64,000 bases of DNA from CAWATZ01 sp963784995 (GTDB lineage: Bacteria > Planctomycetota > Planctomycetia > Gemmatales > Gemmataceae): the NCBI GenBank assembly GCA_963784995.1, contig CAWATZ010000001.1:496001-560000 (forward strand), written 5' to 3'. How positions within the stretch are numbered: position 1 is the first letter of the stretch; each line of letters opens with the position of its first letter. The position numbers were made by a program, and so were the translations under genes. The notes below the pieces were generated by a model. It saw nothing but the letters and a program-made list of their open reading frames with translations. It had not been told where the DNA came from and searched no databases. Positions 52,901-64,000 of this stretch are shown here, piece by piece.

Positions 52901-55900
52901 CGTGGCGTAGGTGTGCGAGCCATAGACGTCGAAGCCGCCCGTCGGATCGGCGACCACGGAAACCGTGCCGCTGCCGTCGCTGGACGTGTTCGACTGGCCA
53001 TCGCCCCAGTTCACCGTGGCCGTGAACGAGCTGGCCGTTGGGGTAGGGAATGTCTCCGTCTCCTGGTGGCTATCATTCGTGCCATCCGTGCCGCTGACGG
53101 CCACGGTGAGGTTATACGTGCCAGCTGTGGCATAGGTGTGCGAGCCAATCACGTCGAAGCCGCCCGCCGGGTCGGCGACCACGGAAACCGTGCCGCTGCC
53201 GTCGCTGGACTTGTTCGAGTCATTATCGCCCCAGGTCACCGTGGCCGTGAAAGAACTTGCCGCAGCGTTGGGCGTGGTCGGATCGGTGAAGTGGCACAGC
53301 GTGACGTTGGAAAGGGTTGGTGTATCGGTGAACTGGAACAGCTTGACGTTGGAGAGGAACGCCAGGCCGGACTGCTGCTGGAATGCCTGCCCCTCCTGCT
53401 CGTTGGCAACGGTCAAGGACAGGGAATTGTTCTGGAGATTCGTGTCCGAGGCAGTTGGGGCGAGCGTGGCGGTGCTGCTCAGGATCGCACCAGCCGAGGT
53501 ATTTTGCAACTGGCCCGTGATGGTGAAGCTGGCGGATTGGCCCGAGCTGAGATTGGCGGTGTCCGTGAAGATCACCGAACCGCTGTTGCCGGCACCCGGA
53601 TTGGTGGGGGTCCAGCCCGAGGGCAGAGTCAAGGACTCGAAGGCGATGCCCTGCGGCAGCGGCACGGTCAGGGTCGTGCTGCCGGCCGCATCGGGGCCGT
53701 TGTTGGTCACCAGGTAGCTGTACTGGACCGTGCCGGCTGTGGATCCCACTGCGACGGAACCACTCAGGGCAAGATCGTACTGCGATTCCACCGCGCCAAT
53801 GTCCACTTTGCCGTTGGTGGTGCGAGCATAGCCGCGCTGGTCGGTGGTAGGCAAACCGGAGGCACTCGGGTCGCCGGCCCCGATGGCCGGGCTGCCGGGC
53901 AAGAGCGCAATCGTTTGCGTGGGGCCGCCATTGCTGCCAAGCGAACCGAGGTTCAACTGAGCGGCGCTATAGCCGACCAGGTCGCCGCCCGTATCGCCGT
54001 TGCTCAGATTGCTGCCGGTGCCATCGCCGATGAGGTCGTGATCGCTGGAATGGACGTTGCCGGCGACGTCGGGATCGGAGGCGCTGCCCGGTGAGCCCGG
54101 AGAACCATGCCCTCCACTGTTGTAGCCTCCCCCTATTCCTCCCGTCCCCGCTGTCTTGCTGTTTTCGGCGATCAACGTATTGGTCAGAGTCGTGGTGCTG
54201 CTGCCGGCCAGAAGCACGCCGCCACCTGTGCCGCTACCGCCTGCGCCACCGTTGCCGGGTCCAGCGTTATAGCCGTAGCCGCCGCTGCCGCCGTTGGCGC
54301 CTGCCGCGGTATTGCCGCTGATGGTGTCGTTGAGCAGCGTAAGGCTACTGCCCGAGTTGTCAATCGCGCCGCCGCTGCCGTTGCCGCCCTGGCCGCCACC
54401 ATTGACGGAATTCTCCCCGCCGCCGGTACGTCCCCCGGCACCGCCTGTGCCGCCCTGAGCAGCATCGTCACTAAAGGTCTCGTCCTTGATGATAATCGTC
54501 CCTGCTGTCGCATACAGGCCGCCCCCCAGGCCGTTCCCGCCGTGGCCGCCAACGCCGCCGGTACTGCTGCTTGTGCCTTGCGCGCTGTAGCCCTGCCCGC
54601 CGGTGCCTCCCTGAGCAATGTCCTTGCTGAAGGTATCGCCGATGAGGCTAGCGCCTCCCTGATGCCTGGTACAAGCCGCCGCCCAGGCCGTTATTGCCCG
54701 CTCCGCCATTTTCAGCGGTGCCATGTTCGTCGATTCCGGCATTCCCTGTGGCACCGGCTGCCGTGTTGCCGCTCAGCGTGTTGTTCATCAGAGTCAGCGT
54801 GCCGGCATTGTAAATGGCACCCCCCTCGCCGGCCCCGTTTTGGAAGCCGCTGTAGCCCTGGGCATCGTTGTTACTCAGCGTGCTGTTCTCCACTTCCAGC
54901 GTGCCGGCATTGTAAATGGCACCACCCTCGCCGGTGTGGCTGCTGCTTGTTCCTTGTGCGGTGTTGCCTGTCAGGGTGGAATCTTCGATCGTGAGGTCGC
55001 CGGCGTTGTCGATGCCCCCGCCCTGGGCGGCAGACCCGCCTTTAATCGTCACGTCTTCGAGAGTTAGAGTGCCACCGCTGGCCACGTTGAAGACGCTGTT
55101 GTGCAGAGTCGAGGCGTCGATACTGGTCTGACCCGCCCCGGCACCTACGATGAGCAGGTTCGTCCCGGAGTTAACGGTCAGGGAGGAGGGGCTCACACTG
55201 CTCATCAAGTTGTACGTTCCCGCACCGAGTACGATGGTCTGCAGGTTCGATCCAGCCGATCCCTGAGCGAGGGTATTGGCCGAATTGACCGCGAACCGCA
55301 AGCTGCCACTCCCTTCGGTGTTGCTGTCAGACGTGCTGGTCACCTGCGTCGAGAGCTGGAAAGTGCTACCGACTTCAAACGAGGGGAGGGTGTAGGATTG
55401 CTGGTAAATCGAGAAGGTGTTGTCGTAGAGGGTGTCAATGGGCCAGCTGGCGAAGTCGAACTCCTGTTTATAGATTGGCCCCAGGGTGATGCTGCCCACA
55501 CCATCGATGGTGCCTGTGAGCTTCCCAACCGTCAGTTCGCCTTCGAGGTCAACAGCCAGATCGACCTGGTTGGTATAGTTCAGGCTGGCATTCCAGGTGG
55601 GCTTGACCGTGAATGGCGTCCCGGTGAAATCGAGACTGATGGTGTCCTGGCCGGGGGTAAAGGTGACCGAGGGCACAGAGCCCAGGTCCACCCCATCCTT
55701 GACAACGTCCACCGTTGTGGTCGCGTTCCCGCTGGCATTGTAGAAGTTGTACGTCAGCGAGTTGGTGGGCGTGATCGTGCCGGTCTGCTCGAGCACGAGC
55801 GCCGGCCCCATCTCAAAACTGACGGGAGTCAAACTCAGCTTCATGTTGCCGATCTGGATGGTATCGGTGTCCGCGAGGGCCCCCAGGCCGAACAGGCTGC

Positions 55901-56945
55901 CGACCAGCGCTCCCATTTGCAGGCTGACGTCGGCGATCTTGCCGTGCTGGGTGTCCGTCAGCACGCCGTCGCTCTGCTGAGCGGAGGAACTCAACACCGG
56001 ATCCGGCACGTACAGGCCCACGCTGCCCAGATCCACGGAAGCATCAATGCCGGAATCTTCTCCTCCGATGCCTTCCGCCAATTCAAAACCCTGTTTGATC
56101 TGGAAGGGATCGCTCGCGCCGGTAATCAACCCCTTGATCTTGAGGGGAGGATCCTCGCTGACGGAGACACCTTCACCGTCGGGCCCAAGATCGTCAAACG
56201 ATTGGCCCTGGACGACGGCGTTGACCAACCCGGACAGATCAACTCCAAGGATGCTCAAGTCCGTCAGGCCCATCTGGTTCTCGTCGTTGGGCCCGATGGT
56301 CATGTTGAACAACGACTGATTCAAGCTGCCGCTGAAATTGGTGGTGCTGGTGTAATCGTTAACGAACGCCACCGTACCGGACAGGCTGCCGTTGACGCTG
56401 GCATCGAAGTTGGCATAGACGTTCGCCGACGGCGCGGTCGTGGCAAACTGTCCGCCCGCGAAGCCAACCGACGTATTCTGAGGCGTGAAATTGACTTCCT
56501 GGTTGAACTGGGTAGGCTCCGTATAGTTCTGGTTCAGGGTGACGCTATTGTAGGAGGCGCCCACGGTGCCGGAGGTGACGGAAGCACCCACGGCCAGGCC
56601 GACGTTGCCACTCATGTTGAGGCTGGCCTCGGCCCCGTAGTCGCCCACGATCGTATGGTCAATCCCGCCGACCGAGGCACCCACGTTGAAGTTGCCGCCG
56701 AGAAAGTTCGAGACGCTGAGAGTGCCCGAACCGTTGTTAAACTGGCCGACGCCGCTGACGCTTGGGGTGATCACGTACGGTGCCGGCGCGGTCAGAAGCG
56801 TGCGGTCCTCGAGGGTTTCCAGATTCAAGAGGGTCTGCGGGCGCGGCTTCCGCTGCCCCGGGCGTCGGATTGGCCTGGGTGACTTGCCGAACCAGGTTCG
56901 GACCAGGCGTTTGCAGCACGTCGTCAGGAACCAGTGTGCGCTCAT
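49991..56945 (-). CDS. Giant secreted beta-helix / PKD / MBG repeat protein (one frameshift)
   Basis: About 2,317 residues from the ATG at 56945. The N-terminus is basic and carries TLLNLETLEDRTLLTAPAP, the planctomycete LExLExR motif. Residues about 70-570 form a domain without a named family. About 570-1000: right-handed beta-helix repeats (GGAIYNAGTLEVENSTLSNN and similar), ending in a choice-of-anchor-Q segment (GSLGSNGGPTQTIALLPGSP, DIGAVE). Then a DUF11-like domain (VQYSYLVTNNGPDAAG), about ten PKD-like units (SFTATVNWGDGQSN, GSHTYATGGTYNVSVAV), an MBG-type domain (ASNQSKFYGQTLNLGT) and a Big_3-type Ig-like domain ending ITATYGGDSNFQG. One extra base near 54660 splits the frame. Probably a cell-surface or adhesin-type protein. 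Confidence 0.75.
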
Positions 56946-57257
56946 GGTCGTGTTTCCCGTTGAGTTCAAGCGGAAGCCATCCCCCCGGCCGCCAGGCGCC
57001 GTGCCGCACGGCGCGTACCGCGAACGCAGGGCGATACGAGGCAGCGGTTGCACTGCGAGTGACGGCTCGTGCGCTTCTGCCGTCGCGACAGCGGTTTGGG
57101 GATCTCGTTATAAGCTAATACTCCCCTTCCGGCCAAAACCTACCCGGATTTTCTGGTTTTCTCCTCCGGATGCTCCTGGTAAGATGAGCAAACTGGACTC
57201 CGGACCGTGAATTCTCCCTGGACGCGCCCGGCCGTATTGCCGTGAGAAGACCCGTTG
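56946..57257. other. Divergent regulatory region between giant protein and sigma factor
   Basis: 312 bases with no supportable gene. It contains a leftward promoter for the giant protein. The rightward promoter of the sigma factor is not clear; TAAGAT at 57180-57185 is a weak -10 candidate. Confidence 0.5.
57107..57136 (-). promoter_or_regulatory. Candidate promoter of the giant protein
   Basis: On the minus strand, TTGGCC (57136-57131), an 18-base spacer and TATAAC (57112-57107). The leader would be about 155 bases. Confidence 0.45.
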
Positions 57258-57905
57258 ATGGCTGAAAAGGACTCCGACGTGACCAGCATCACCCTGCTGG
57301 GCAAGCTGCGGTCTGCGGATGCCGACCCGGCAGCCTGGCAGGAGTTCGTCCGCCGCTACCGCTCGCGGATTTACTCGTTTTGCCTGGGCTATTCGCTCCA
57401 GCCGGACGATGCCGAGGACGTCACGCAGACGGTGCTGCTCAAACTGGTCGCGAAATTGCGCGAGTTCCACTACGATCCGTCGCGGAGCTTTCGCGGCTGG
57501 CTGCAAACGGTCACCCGGCGCGTCCTGTGCGATTTCCTCACCGACCAGCCGCCCGACCAGGGGACCGGCGACACCGCCATCCTGCGCTTGCTCGAAAAGG
57601 TTGAAGCCCGCGACGGGCTGGTGCGGGAGCTGGAAGCGGAGTTCGATCAGGAGCTGCTGGAAGAGGCCCTGCGGCGGGTCCGGCCCCTGGTGCCGGCCCA
57701 GCAGTGGGACGCCTTCCGGCTGACCGCCCTGGAGGGGCAGTCCGGCGCTGAGGCCGCGGCCCAGCTGGGGATGCGGGTGGCCACGGTCTACACGGCCAAG
57801 AGCAAGGTGCAAAAGCGGGTGCGGCAGGAGCTGCGTCGGCTCGAAGGAGACACCGACGTGATCGAGGACGCGGAGGGAACCAAGGAATCGGAGGAACGGC
57901 CATGA
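57258..57905 (+). CDS. ECF-type RNA polymerase sigma factor
   Basis: 215 residues from the ATG at 57258. Region 2: WQEFVRRYRSRIYSFCLGYS, LQPDDAEDVTQTVLLKLVAK and SFRGWLQTVTRRVLCDFL. Region 4: ALEGQSGAEAAAQLGMRVAT followed by VYTAKSKVQKRVRQEL. The stop codon overlaps the ATG of the kinase gene (ATGA), so the two are translationally coupled. In planctomycetes, ECF factors of this kind are paired with, and probably controlled by, the adjacent kinase instead of a classic anti-sigma factor; this is family knowledge and was not tested here. Confidence 0.85.
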   Translation: MAEKDSDVTSITLLGKLRSADADPAAWQEFVRRYRSRIYSFCLGYSLQPDDAEDVTQTVLLKLVAKLREFHYDPSRSFRGWLQTVTRRVLCDFLTDQPPDQGTGDTAILRLLEKVEARDGLVRELEAEFDQELLEEALRRVRPLVPAQQWDAFRLTALEGQSGAEAAAQLGMRVATVYTAKSKVQKRVRQELRRLEGDTDVIEDAEGTKESEERP

Positions 57906-60900
57906 AAGCCTGTCCTTCCCCTGAGCAGCTGAGCCGGCTGCTGGCCGAGGAGCTGCCCGAGTCGGAACGGTCCACGCTCGAAGGCCACGTCGAGGATTGT
58001 CCAGGCTGCCAGAAGACGCTGGAGCGGCTGACGGCGGATTCCGTGCTGCGCCAGCAGGCCCTGGCCTGCAGATCGGTGCAACCTGGCCTGCTGGCCGACC
58101 AGATCCACGTGTTCTTCCCGGCGATGGTCGAGATCGAGCAGGTCAAGGAGAACAGCCGGGAGGTCCAACGCGCGCCGGCCCGCCCGGCCCCGCACCTGGA
58201 ACAGATCGGCGACTACCGCATCGTGCGGGAGATCGGCCGGGGCGGCATGGGCGTGGTCTACGAGGCGGTGCAGATCTCGCTGGGCCGGCCGGTGGCGCTG
58301 AAAGTCCTGCTGTCCCAGACCAGCGCGGACAAGAAGGCCCTGGAGCGCTTTCAGCGCGAGGCCCGGGCCGCGGGCCGGCTGCACCACACCAACATCGTGC
58401 CGGTCTTCGGCGTCGGCGTGGACGGCAACACCTGCTTCTACGCCATGCAGCTCATTGCCGGCCAGCCCCTCAACCAGGTGGTGGCCGAGCTGCGCCGGCT
58501 CCTGCGCGGCCGGCGCCACCGACGCCAGCCCACCCGCTGGCCCCAGCAGCACGTCGGCGGTGCTGCCCGGCCAGACTGACCTGTCCAGCGCCCAGGCCCA
58601 CCACCGCCACTACTTCCTGAGCGTGGCCCGGATCGGGCAGCAGGCGGCCGCCGCCCTGGCCTATGCTCACACGCGCGGCGTCATCCACCGAGACGTCAAG
58701 CCGAGCAACCTGCTGCTGGATGCCTTCGGCGTGGTCTGGATCACCGACTTCGGGCTGGCCCGCACGGAGGAAGAGGGCCTGACCGCCACCGGCGACGTCG
58801 TCGGCACACTGCGCTACCTGGCCCCGGAGCGGTTCAACGGGCAGTGCGACGCCCAGGCCGACGTCTACGCGCTGGGGGCGACCCTCTACGAGCTTTTGGT
58901 GCTGCAGCCGGCCTTCGATTCGCGGGACCGGCTGCGCCTGCTCCGGCAGATCCAGACGCAGGCGCCGTTGCGGCCGCGCACCCTCGACCCGCGCATTCCG
59001 CGCGACCTGGAAACGATCGTGCTGACGGCGATGAACCGCGAGCCGAAGGGACGCTACCGCACGGCCGACGAGATGGCCGCCGACCTGGAGCGGTTTGTGG
59101 CCGGCGAGCCGATCCGGGCGCGCCGCGTCGGTGAGATGGAGCGCGCGGTGATGTGGGCGCAGCGCAACCCAACCGTGGCGGGGTTGCTGCTGGCGGTGGT
59201 GCTGGTCCTGCTGGGAGGCATCGCCGGCTCGACCTGGTTCGCGTTCCAGTCCCGGGAACAGGCCCGGGAGGCGCAGGACCAGCGGCAGAAGGCGCGCGAG
59301 GCCGAACAGGACGCCGTGACGGAACGCAACCGAGCCCAGCAGGTGCGCCAGGACGCGGTCGAGGAGGCGGCCGCCGCCCGGGAGGTGGCCAACTTCCTGG
59401 GCGGGCTCTTCGAGCAGGCCGATCCCTTCGTGCTCACCAGCCGGATCCTGGGCGACCAGCCGAACACCCAGCCGACCGCGCTGGACATCGTGGACCGGGG
59501 CGCCCGGCGGTTGGTCACCACCGACCTGCTGAAGGAAAAGCCGCTGGTCCGGGCCGGCCTGCTCGACAAGGTGGGGCACGTTTACCTCAGCCTGGGAGAG
59601 GGCGCCAAGGCGACGCCGTTCATCCTGGAAGCGCTCGAGCTGCGCCGGAAACACTTGCCGGCGGTCCATCCCGACCTGGCCACCAGCCTGCACAACGCGG
59701 CGTTCTTGCACCTGACGAAGGGCAACTTCAAAACGAGCGAGAGGCTGTTCGCCGACGCCCTGCGGATGCGCACCCGGCTGTTCGGGGCCAGGAGCCCCCA
59801 GGCGATGTCGAGCCGCTTCCACCTGGCCTTTAGCCAGCAAATGATCCCCGGTAAGGCGCCCGAGCCTCTGCTGCTCGAAGTGCTCGCGTTCCAGCGCGAG
59901 CGGCTCGAGGCGGCCGAAAAACAGGGGTCCGACCAGGTCAGCCAGGAAGCCCTGGAATGCACGTTTACCTTGATCGCCCTTTGCAACTACTACGCGATGA
60001 CGGAGCAGCTCGCCAAGGTGCTGCCCTGCGCTGTGGAAGCAAGCCGGGCGGCAACAAAGATCGCCAACAAGGACGTTTCTGCCCTGTTCGGCCACTTCCT
60101 CGGCTTCCGGCAATGGCAGGCGCTCGGTCAAACGGCCAGGGCCGAGAACTCCCTTCGCCAGGCACTGGTCATGCTCGAAAAACGTGTCGGCCGGCAGCAT
60201 TACCTGTACGTCGCTCTGCAGCGTGAGCTCGCGTATCTGTACTTGAACACCGGTCGCCACGAAGACGCGGAGAAGGCCTTTCTCGAGCTGGAGGACACCT
60301 ACCGCAAGGTGATCGGCGGCGACGGCCAGCGGCTGGCCGAGATAACCTACGCCACCGCCTGGGCAATCCGCCACGGCCAACTCGCCAAGGCGGAACGCGC
60401 CGGGGACCAGGCCCGGCGCCGGGAGCAGGCGGCCCGGGTCGAGCGCTACGCCCGCGCTGCCATTTTCGAGGGGAAGCAAAGCGGTGTGGATGAGGGCCGT
60501 CTTGGCATCTTCGCGACCTTCCTGGCCGAATGCTTGCTGTTCATGCGGCCGGAGCCGGACAATGCGGCTGCCGAGGAATTCGCCCGGGAAGGCGTGCGCA
60601 TCCGCAACGAGTGGCACGGGGTCGGTCATGAGCTAACCAACCATCCGCGCCAGTATCTGATGGTGGCCCTGCTCCGCCAGGGCAAGATCGATGAACTCGA
60701 GAAACACCTGTCCGACACGCTGGCGCGCAGTCCGCACCTCCGCCTGGGCCTCCACATGACCAATGCCTTCCCTGACGCCGCCCGGGCGTTGGCCCGCGCC
60801 GGGAAAACCCGAATCGCGCTGCTGGTCCTCGAACAGGCCATCCGCTCGGGCCATGACCACCTCGACCGTGTTCGTTCGGACCCCGCGTTCGACTCCCTGC

Positions 60901-60947
60901 GGCAATCGGAAGAATACCGCCGCTTGCTCGACAGGTTGTCGAAATGA
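57902..60947 (+). CDS. Serine/threonine protein kinase with TPR-like C-terminus (one frameshift)
   Basis: About 1,014 residues. The N-terminus is a zinc-finger-like anti-sigma-type motif (CPSPEQLSRLLAEELPESER, HVEDCPGCQKTLERL). The kinase domain follows: glycine loop IGRGGMGVVYEA (about 113), Lys in VALKVLL, HRDVKPSNLL (about 261), DFGLAR and the GTLRYLAPE activation segment. One base shift lies near 58510, between LNQVVAELRRLLR and GATDASPP. A transmembrane segment at about 423-443 (AGLLLAVVLVLLGGIAG) is followed by a coiled coil and a C-terminal TPR-like helical region. It is a Hanks-type membrane kinase whose external part senses an unknown signal, co-translated with the sigma factor. Confidence 0.8.
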
Positions 60948-61010
60948 GCGGACCTCCGATTAATAAACTGGGACCGCGGCAGAGGGAGCCGAAGAATAGG
61001 AGGAACGCGC

Positions 61011-63142
61011 GTGAAAGCCTGTCCTTCGTCCGAGCAACTGAGCCAGCTCCTGGCCGAGGAACTGCCCGAAGCGGAGCGTTCCTCGCTGGAAGAACACGTC
61101 GAGGGGTGTCCGGCCTGTCAGAAGACGCTGGAACGGCTGACTGCCGATTCTCTGCTGCGCCAGAAAGCCCTGGCAGGGTCGGTGCCACCCGGCCAGCTCG
61201 ACCTGGTGCCGCACCACCCGGCTCCCTCTGTCTCGTCCGCGGCCGACAGCAGTGGTCTTACCCAGACCGATGCGGGTGCCGGCACCGACCCCGGCGACGA
61301 CTGGCACTCGCTGCTGGCTCCCTCCTCCGAGCCGGGGCGCTGGGCCGGCTGGGCGATTACGAGATCCTGGGCTTGCTGGGCCGGGGCGGCATGGGTGTGG
61401 TCCTCAAAGGATTCGATCCTCTGCTCGAGCGGGCGGTCGCCATCAAGATCCTCTCCCCGCACCTGGCCAGCTGCGGCACGTCCCGGCAACGGTTCCTCCG
61501 CGAGGCCCGCCTGGCCGCCGCCGTCGTCCACGAGAACGTCGTGACCATTCACGCGGTCAGCGCCGGGCCGCCGCCGTACCTGGTCATGCAGCTGGTTGCT
61601 GGCGTGACGCTGGAAGAGCATCTGAAGCAGGTGGAGCGGCTGGAGGTCGATGAGGTTGTCCGCATCGGTCTGCAAACCGCCCGGGGACTGGAGGCGGCGC
61701 ACCGGCAGGGGCTGATCCATCGCGACGTCAAGCCGGGCAACATCCTGCTGGAAGAAGGACTCCGCGTCAAGATCACCGATTTCGGCCTGGCCCGGGCGGT
61801 CAATGAGCCCGGCCTGTCCCAGCCCGGGGCGATCGCGGGCACGCCGCTGTTCATGTCTCCCGAACAGGCCCGGGGCAAACCGCTCGATCATCGCTCCGAC
61901 CTGTTCAGCCTGGGCAGTGTGCTCTATGTGCTTTGCACCGGCCGACCCCCCTTCTGGGCGGACAACAACCTGGCCGTCCTCAACTGCGTCTGCACCGAGA
62001 CGCCCGAGCTGATCCAGCAGATCAACCCGGCGATCCCCGAGTGGCTATCGGCTGTCATCCAGAAGCTGCTGGCGAAAGACCCGTCCGAGCGCTTCCAGTC
62101 CGCGGCGGAGCTGGCCGACGTGCTGGAGCAGCGCAGGGCCCTGGCCGCCGAGGCGCTTCGGCCGCCTCCCTGGGACGTGCGGACGAACTCCGCCGTCGCC
62201 CCCTACCGTCCGCAGACCCCAGCCGGTCCGCCCCCGACCGGATCGCTGGCGCCGGCGCCCCCCCGACGGTTTCGCCTGGCGTGGCTCCTGGCAGGGGCGG
62301 CCCTGATCTCCCTAACGGCATTCGGCGCCGCGGCCTGGTTCCTGGGACACCGTCTCCCACACAAGCCGACGCCGCGAAAGGTCCCGCCGGGATCGTTGCC
62401 GGCAAGGTTCGTGAATCCATTCAGCATGGAGTTCGTTCTGGTCCCCCGAGGGCAGTCGTGGCTGGAGGGAGGCGGCGGCAAAGAGGGCGACCTCGAGTTC
62501 GAGATCCCCTACGACTTCTACCTGGGCAAGTACGAGGTTACTCAGGAACAGTGGGAGGCGCTCACTGGCCGCAACCCCAACCATTTCTCCCGCACCGGAG
62601 CCGGACAGGCTGCGGTCAAGGAGGTCTCCAGCGAAGAGCTGAAACAGCTCCCGGTGGAGACTGTCTCTATTGAGGACATCCTCGTGTTCCTGAATGCCTT
62701 GAATCGCAAGGACCAGGAGCCGGGATGGACCTACTGCTTGCCGCTGAAGGAGGAGTGGGAATATGCCTGCCGCGGTGGGCCGCTTCGGGATCGCTCCGAG
62801 AGTGCCTTCGATTACTACTTCGACAAGCCAACCAACCAGCTGCACAAAAGCCAGGCCAACTTTGCCCATCCCAGCGCCCTGAAACGGCCCTGCAAGGTGG
62901 GCAGCTATGAGCCCAACCGCCTGGGGCTGCACGACATGCACGGCAACGTCAGCGAGTGGTGCGATCCTTCCGAGCCCTCGCCGCACGCCTTCCCCAGTCC
63001 GGAAGTTGCCCGCGGCGGCAGCTGGGAAGCCGTCGTCGGCAGCTGCCGGGCCTCCTCTTTCAAGCCGGGCCCACCAGTCCTCCGCAACAAAGCCATCGGC
63101 CTGCGCCTGGCGCGCGTCTACGTGGGCCAGGACGGGGAGTGA
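61011..63142 (+). CDS. Serine/threonine kinase fused to FGE-sulfatase domain (one frameshift)
   Basis: About 710 residues from a GTG at 61011 with a perfect AGGAGG box. The N-terminus repeats the zinc-finger motif of the previous kinase (CPSSEQLSQLLAEELPEAER, HVEGCPACQKTLERL), so the two share ancestry. After a shift near 61345: GDYEILGLLGRGGMGVVLKG, VAIKIL, HRDVKPGNIL (about 237) and ITDFGLARA. A transmembrane segment lies at about 423-445 (WLLAGAALISLTAFGAAAWF). The C-terminal 240 residues are a formylglycine-generating-enzyme-type (FGE-sulfatase) domain: YDFYLGKYEVTQEQWEALTG, WEYACRGG, GLHDMHGNVSEWC and ARGGSWE. In kinase fusions this domain is usually a sensor, not an enzyme. Confidence 0.85.
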
Positions 63143-63180
63143 TTGCTGTGCGGCTCGGATACCCGCTTGCGGGTGCGCGG

Positions 63181-63957
63181 CTACTTGTTCTTTGGCTTTT
63201 CCTGCGGACCGGGTGCTTCCAGGTCGATGTTCCCCAAACGAAGCACCAGCAGAATGGTGCCCCGGCGTCGGGCCTCGGCGACGGGATCGACACCCGGCTC
63301 CAGCCGGGTCGAGACCACTTCGCCCACGCCTTCCACGTCCTGGGCCTGGTGTTTGGCATCGGGCAACAGGACCACCTTGACCACCAGGGCGCCCGAGGCC
63401 ACCGAGTCGAGATCTTCATCGGTGAAACTGAGCGGCACGGCATTGTGGGCCAGGAAGGCTGCCGCCTTGCTGCCTGCTGCCGGCACTTCCAGAGTCGGAT
63501 ACAGGTTCACGCCGGGCCGATTCGGAATGTCGCTCAACTTGAGACGATAGCTCGCTCCTTGCACGAAGTTGTAACGGCCCGGCACCTCCAGGATGGAGTC
63601 TGTGAAACCCTTTTTGCCGTCGGGTTGCTTGGCATACCAGCCGATCTTCGTCCCGGGAGGCCCGGAAAAACGAACCTGGGTCCGTTTCTCGGAGTCCTTC
63701 GGGGGGGCCTGCGCGAGCTGGAAATCGAAGGTGTGGCACAGGAACAGGAGGCCCTGCCCGACCTCCAATACACGGCCGGTCATGCAGAGATCGAGCAGAT
63801 CCCTCGTACTCAGTGAATTGCTCACGAGAACCTGCGGCAGGAGGATCTGATCCACCTCCTTGAGCTTTGCGGCCTCTGCCGCCTGGCTCAACCGCTGCTG
63901 TCCCGGCAGCAGCACCACGACGACCGCAATCAGCAGAATCCGACGCAAGGGACACAT
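63181..63957 (-). CDS. Secreted hypothetical protein
   Basis: 258 residues from the ATG at 63957, with a signal peptide (PLRRILLIAVVVVLLPGQQR) cut near SQAAEA. The mature part is a beta-rich protein (VRFSGPPGTKIGWYAKQPDG, GRYNFVQGASYRLKLSDIPN, GVNLYPTLEVPAAGSKAAAF) resembling a widespread planctomycete envelope family of unknown function with an RFxxPxGxxxxW.. pattern. The end is Lys/Pro-rich. It converges on the kinase gene with a 38-base gap. Confidence 0.65.
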   Translation of the reverse strand: MCPLRRILLIAVVVVLLPGQQRLSQAAEAAKLKEVDQILLPQVLVSNSLSTRDLLDLCMTGRVLEVGQGLLFLCHTFDFQLAQAPPKDSEKRTQVRFSGPPGTKIGWYAKQPDGKKGFTDSILEVPGRYNFVQGASYRLKLSDIPNRPGVNLYPTLEVPAAGSKAAAFLAHNAVPLSFTDEDLDSVASGALVVKVVLLPDAKHQAQDVEGVGEVVSTRLEPGVDPVAEARRRGTILLVLRLGNIDLEAPGPQEKPKNK

Positions 63958-64000
63958 GGCAGTCTCTCCTGAGGTGTGGCAGCCCAAGTTCAGGTTAACC

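Overview
The window looks like chromosome of a GC-rich planctomycete, most likely a Gemmataceae relative. The evidence is the gene families: DUF1501, a Gfo/Idh/MocA oxidoreductase with a twin-arginine leader, DUF1580, a DUF6573-like protein, secreted giants with the N-terminal LExLExR motif, ECF sigma factors next to serine/threonine kinases, and a kinase-FGE-sulfatase fusion. The assignment is inferred from families; there is no rRNA in the window.

Layout, left to right. (1) 1-3330: 3' part of a NIDO / Ig-like / PKD secreted protein on the minus strand. (2) 3906-6902: a large SPFH (band-7) membrane protein and a zinc-ribbon protein with a degenerate REase-like domain. (3) 7195-10230: two tandem RlaP-type nucleotidyltransferases and a HEAT-like protein. 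(4) 10384-12081: a hypothetical protein and a secreted alpha/beta hydrolase. (5) 12277-24305: a 12-kb integrative element bounded by a 49-bp direct repeat that is the 3' end of tRNA-Gly(CCC). It carries a tyrosine integrase next to the tRNA, a DUF1580 excisionase-like protein, a primase-helicase, an XRE repressor with palindromic operators, and small cargo genes. (6) 24497-25700: a decayed ISNCY-like element that has destroyed a PIN toxin gene beside its antitoxin. (7) 26037-35570: mostly core-type planctomycete genes (DUF1501, bS21, a truncated aldo/keto reductase, an Rpn-like protein, a sugar dehydrogenase/diheme cytochrome fusion, Uma2, a MocA-type oxidoreductase). (8) 35594-40513: a two-gene McrBC-like restriction system (coiled-coil AAA+ ATPase plus DUF2357/PD-(D/E)XK nuclease) punctuated by three long perfect inverted repeats. 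(9) 40888-47272: an alpha-glucan cluster of three GT4-type glycosyltransferases, one with DUF4912, and a GH57 branching enzyme. (10) 47142-63957: an ECF sigma factor, two giant secreted repeat proteins, an ECF sigma / kinase pair, a second kinase fused to an FGE-sulfatase domain, and a secreted protein.

The best candidates for an under-described system are the McrBC-like pair at 35.7-40.4 kb, the tRNA-Gly element (which resembles a P4-like satellite in gene content), and the SPFH/REase and RlaP/RlaP/HEAT operons. Roughly two dozen reading frames are broken by single-base indels, including ribosomal protein bS21. Many of these are therefore probably sequence errors rather than biology, and I annotate those genes as single loci and mark the frameshift.
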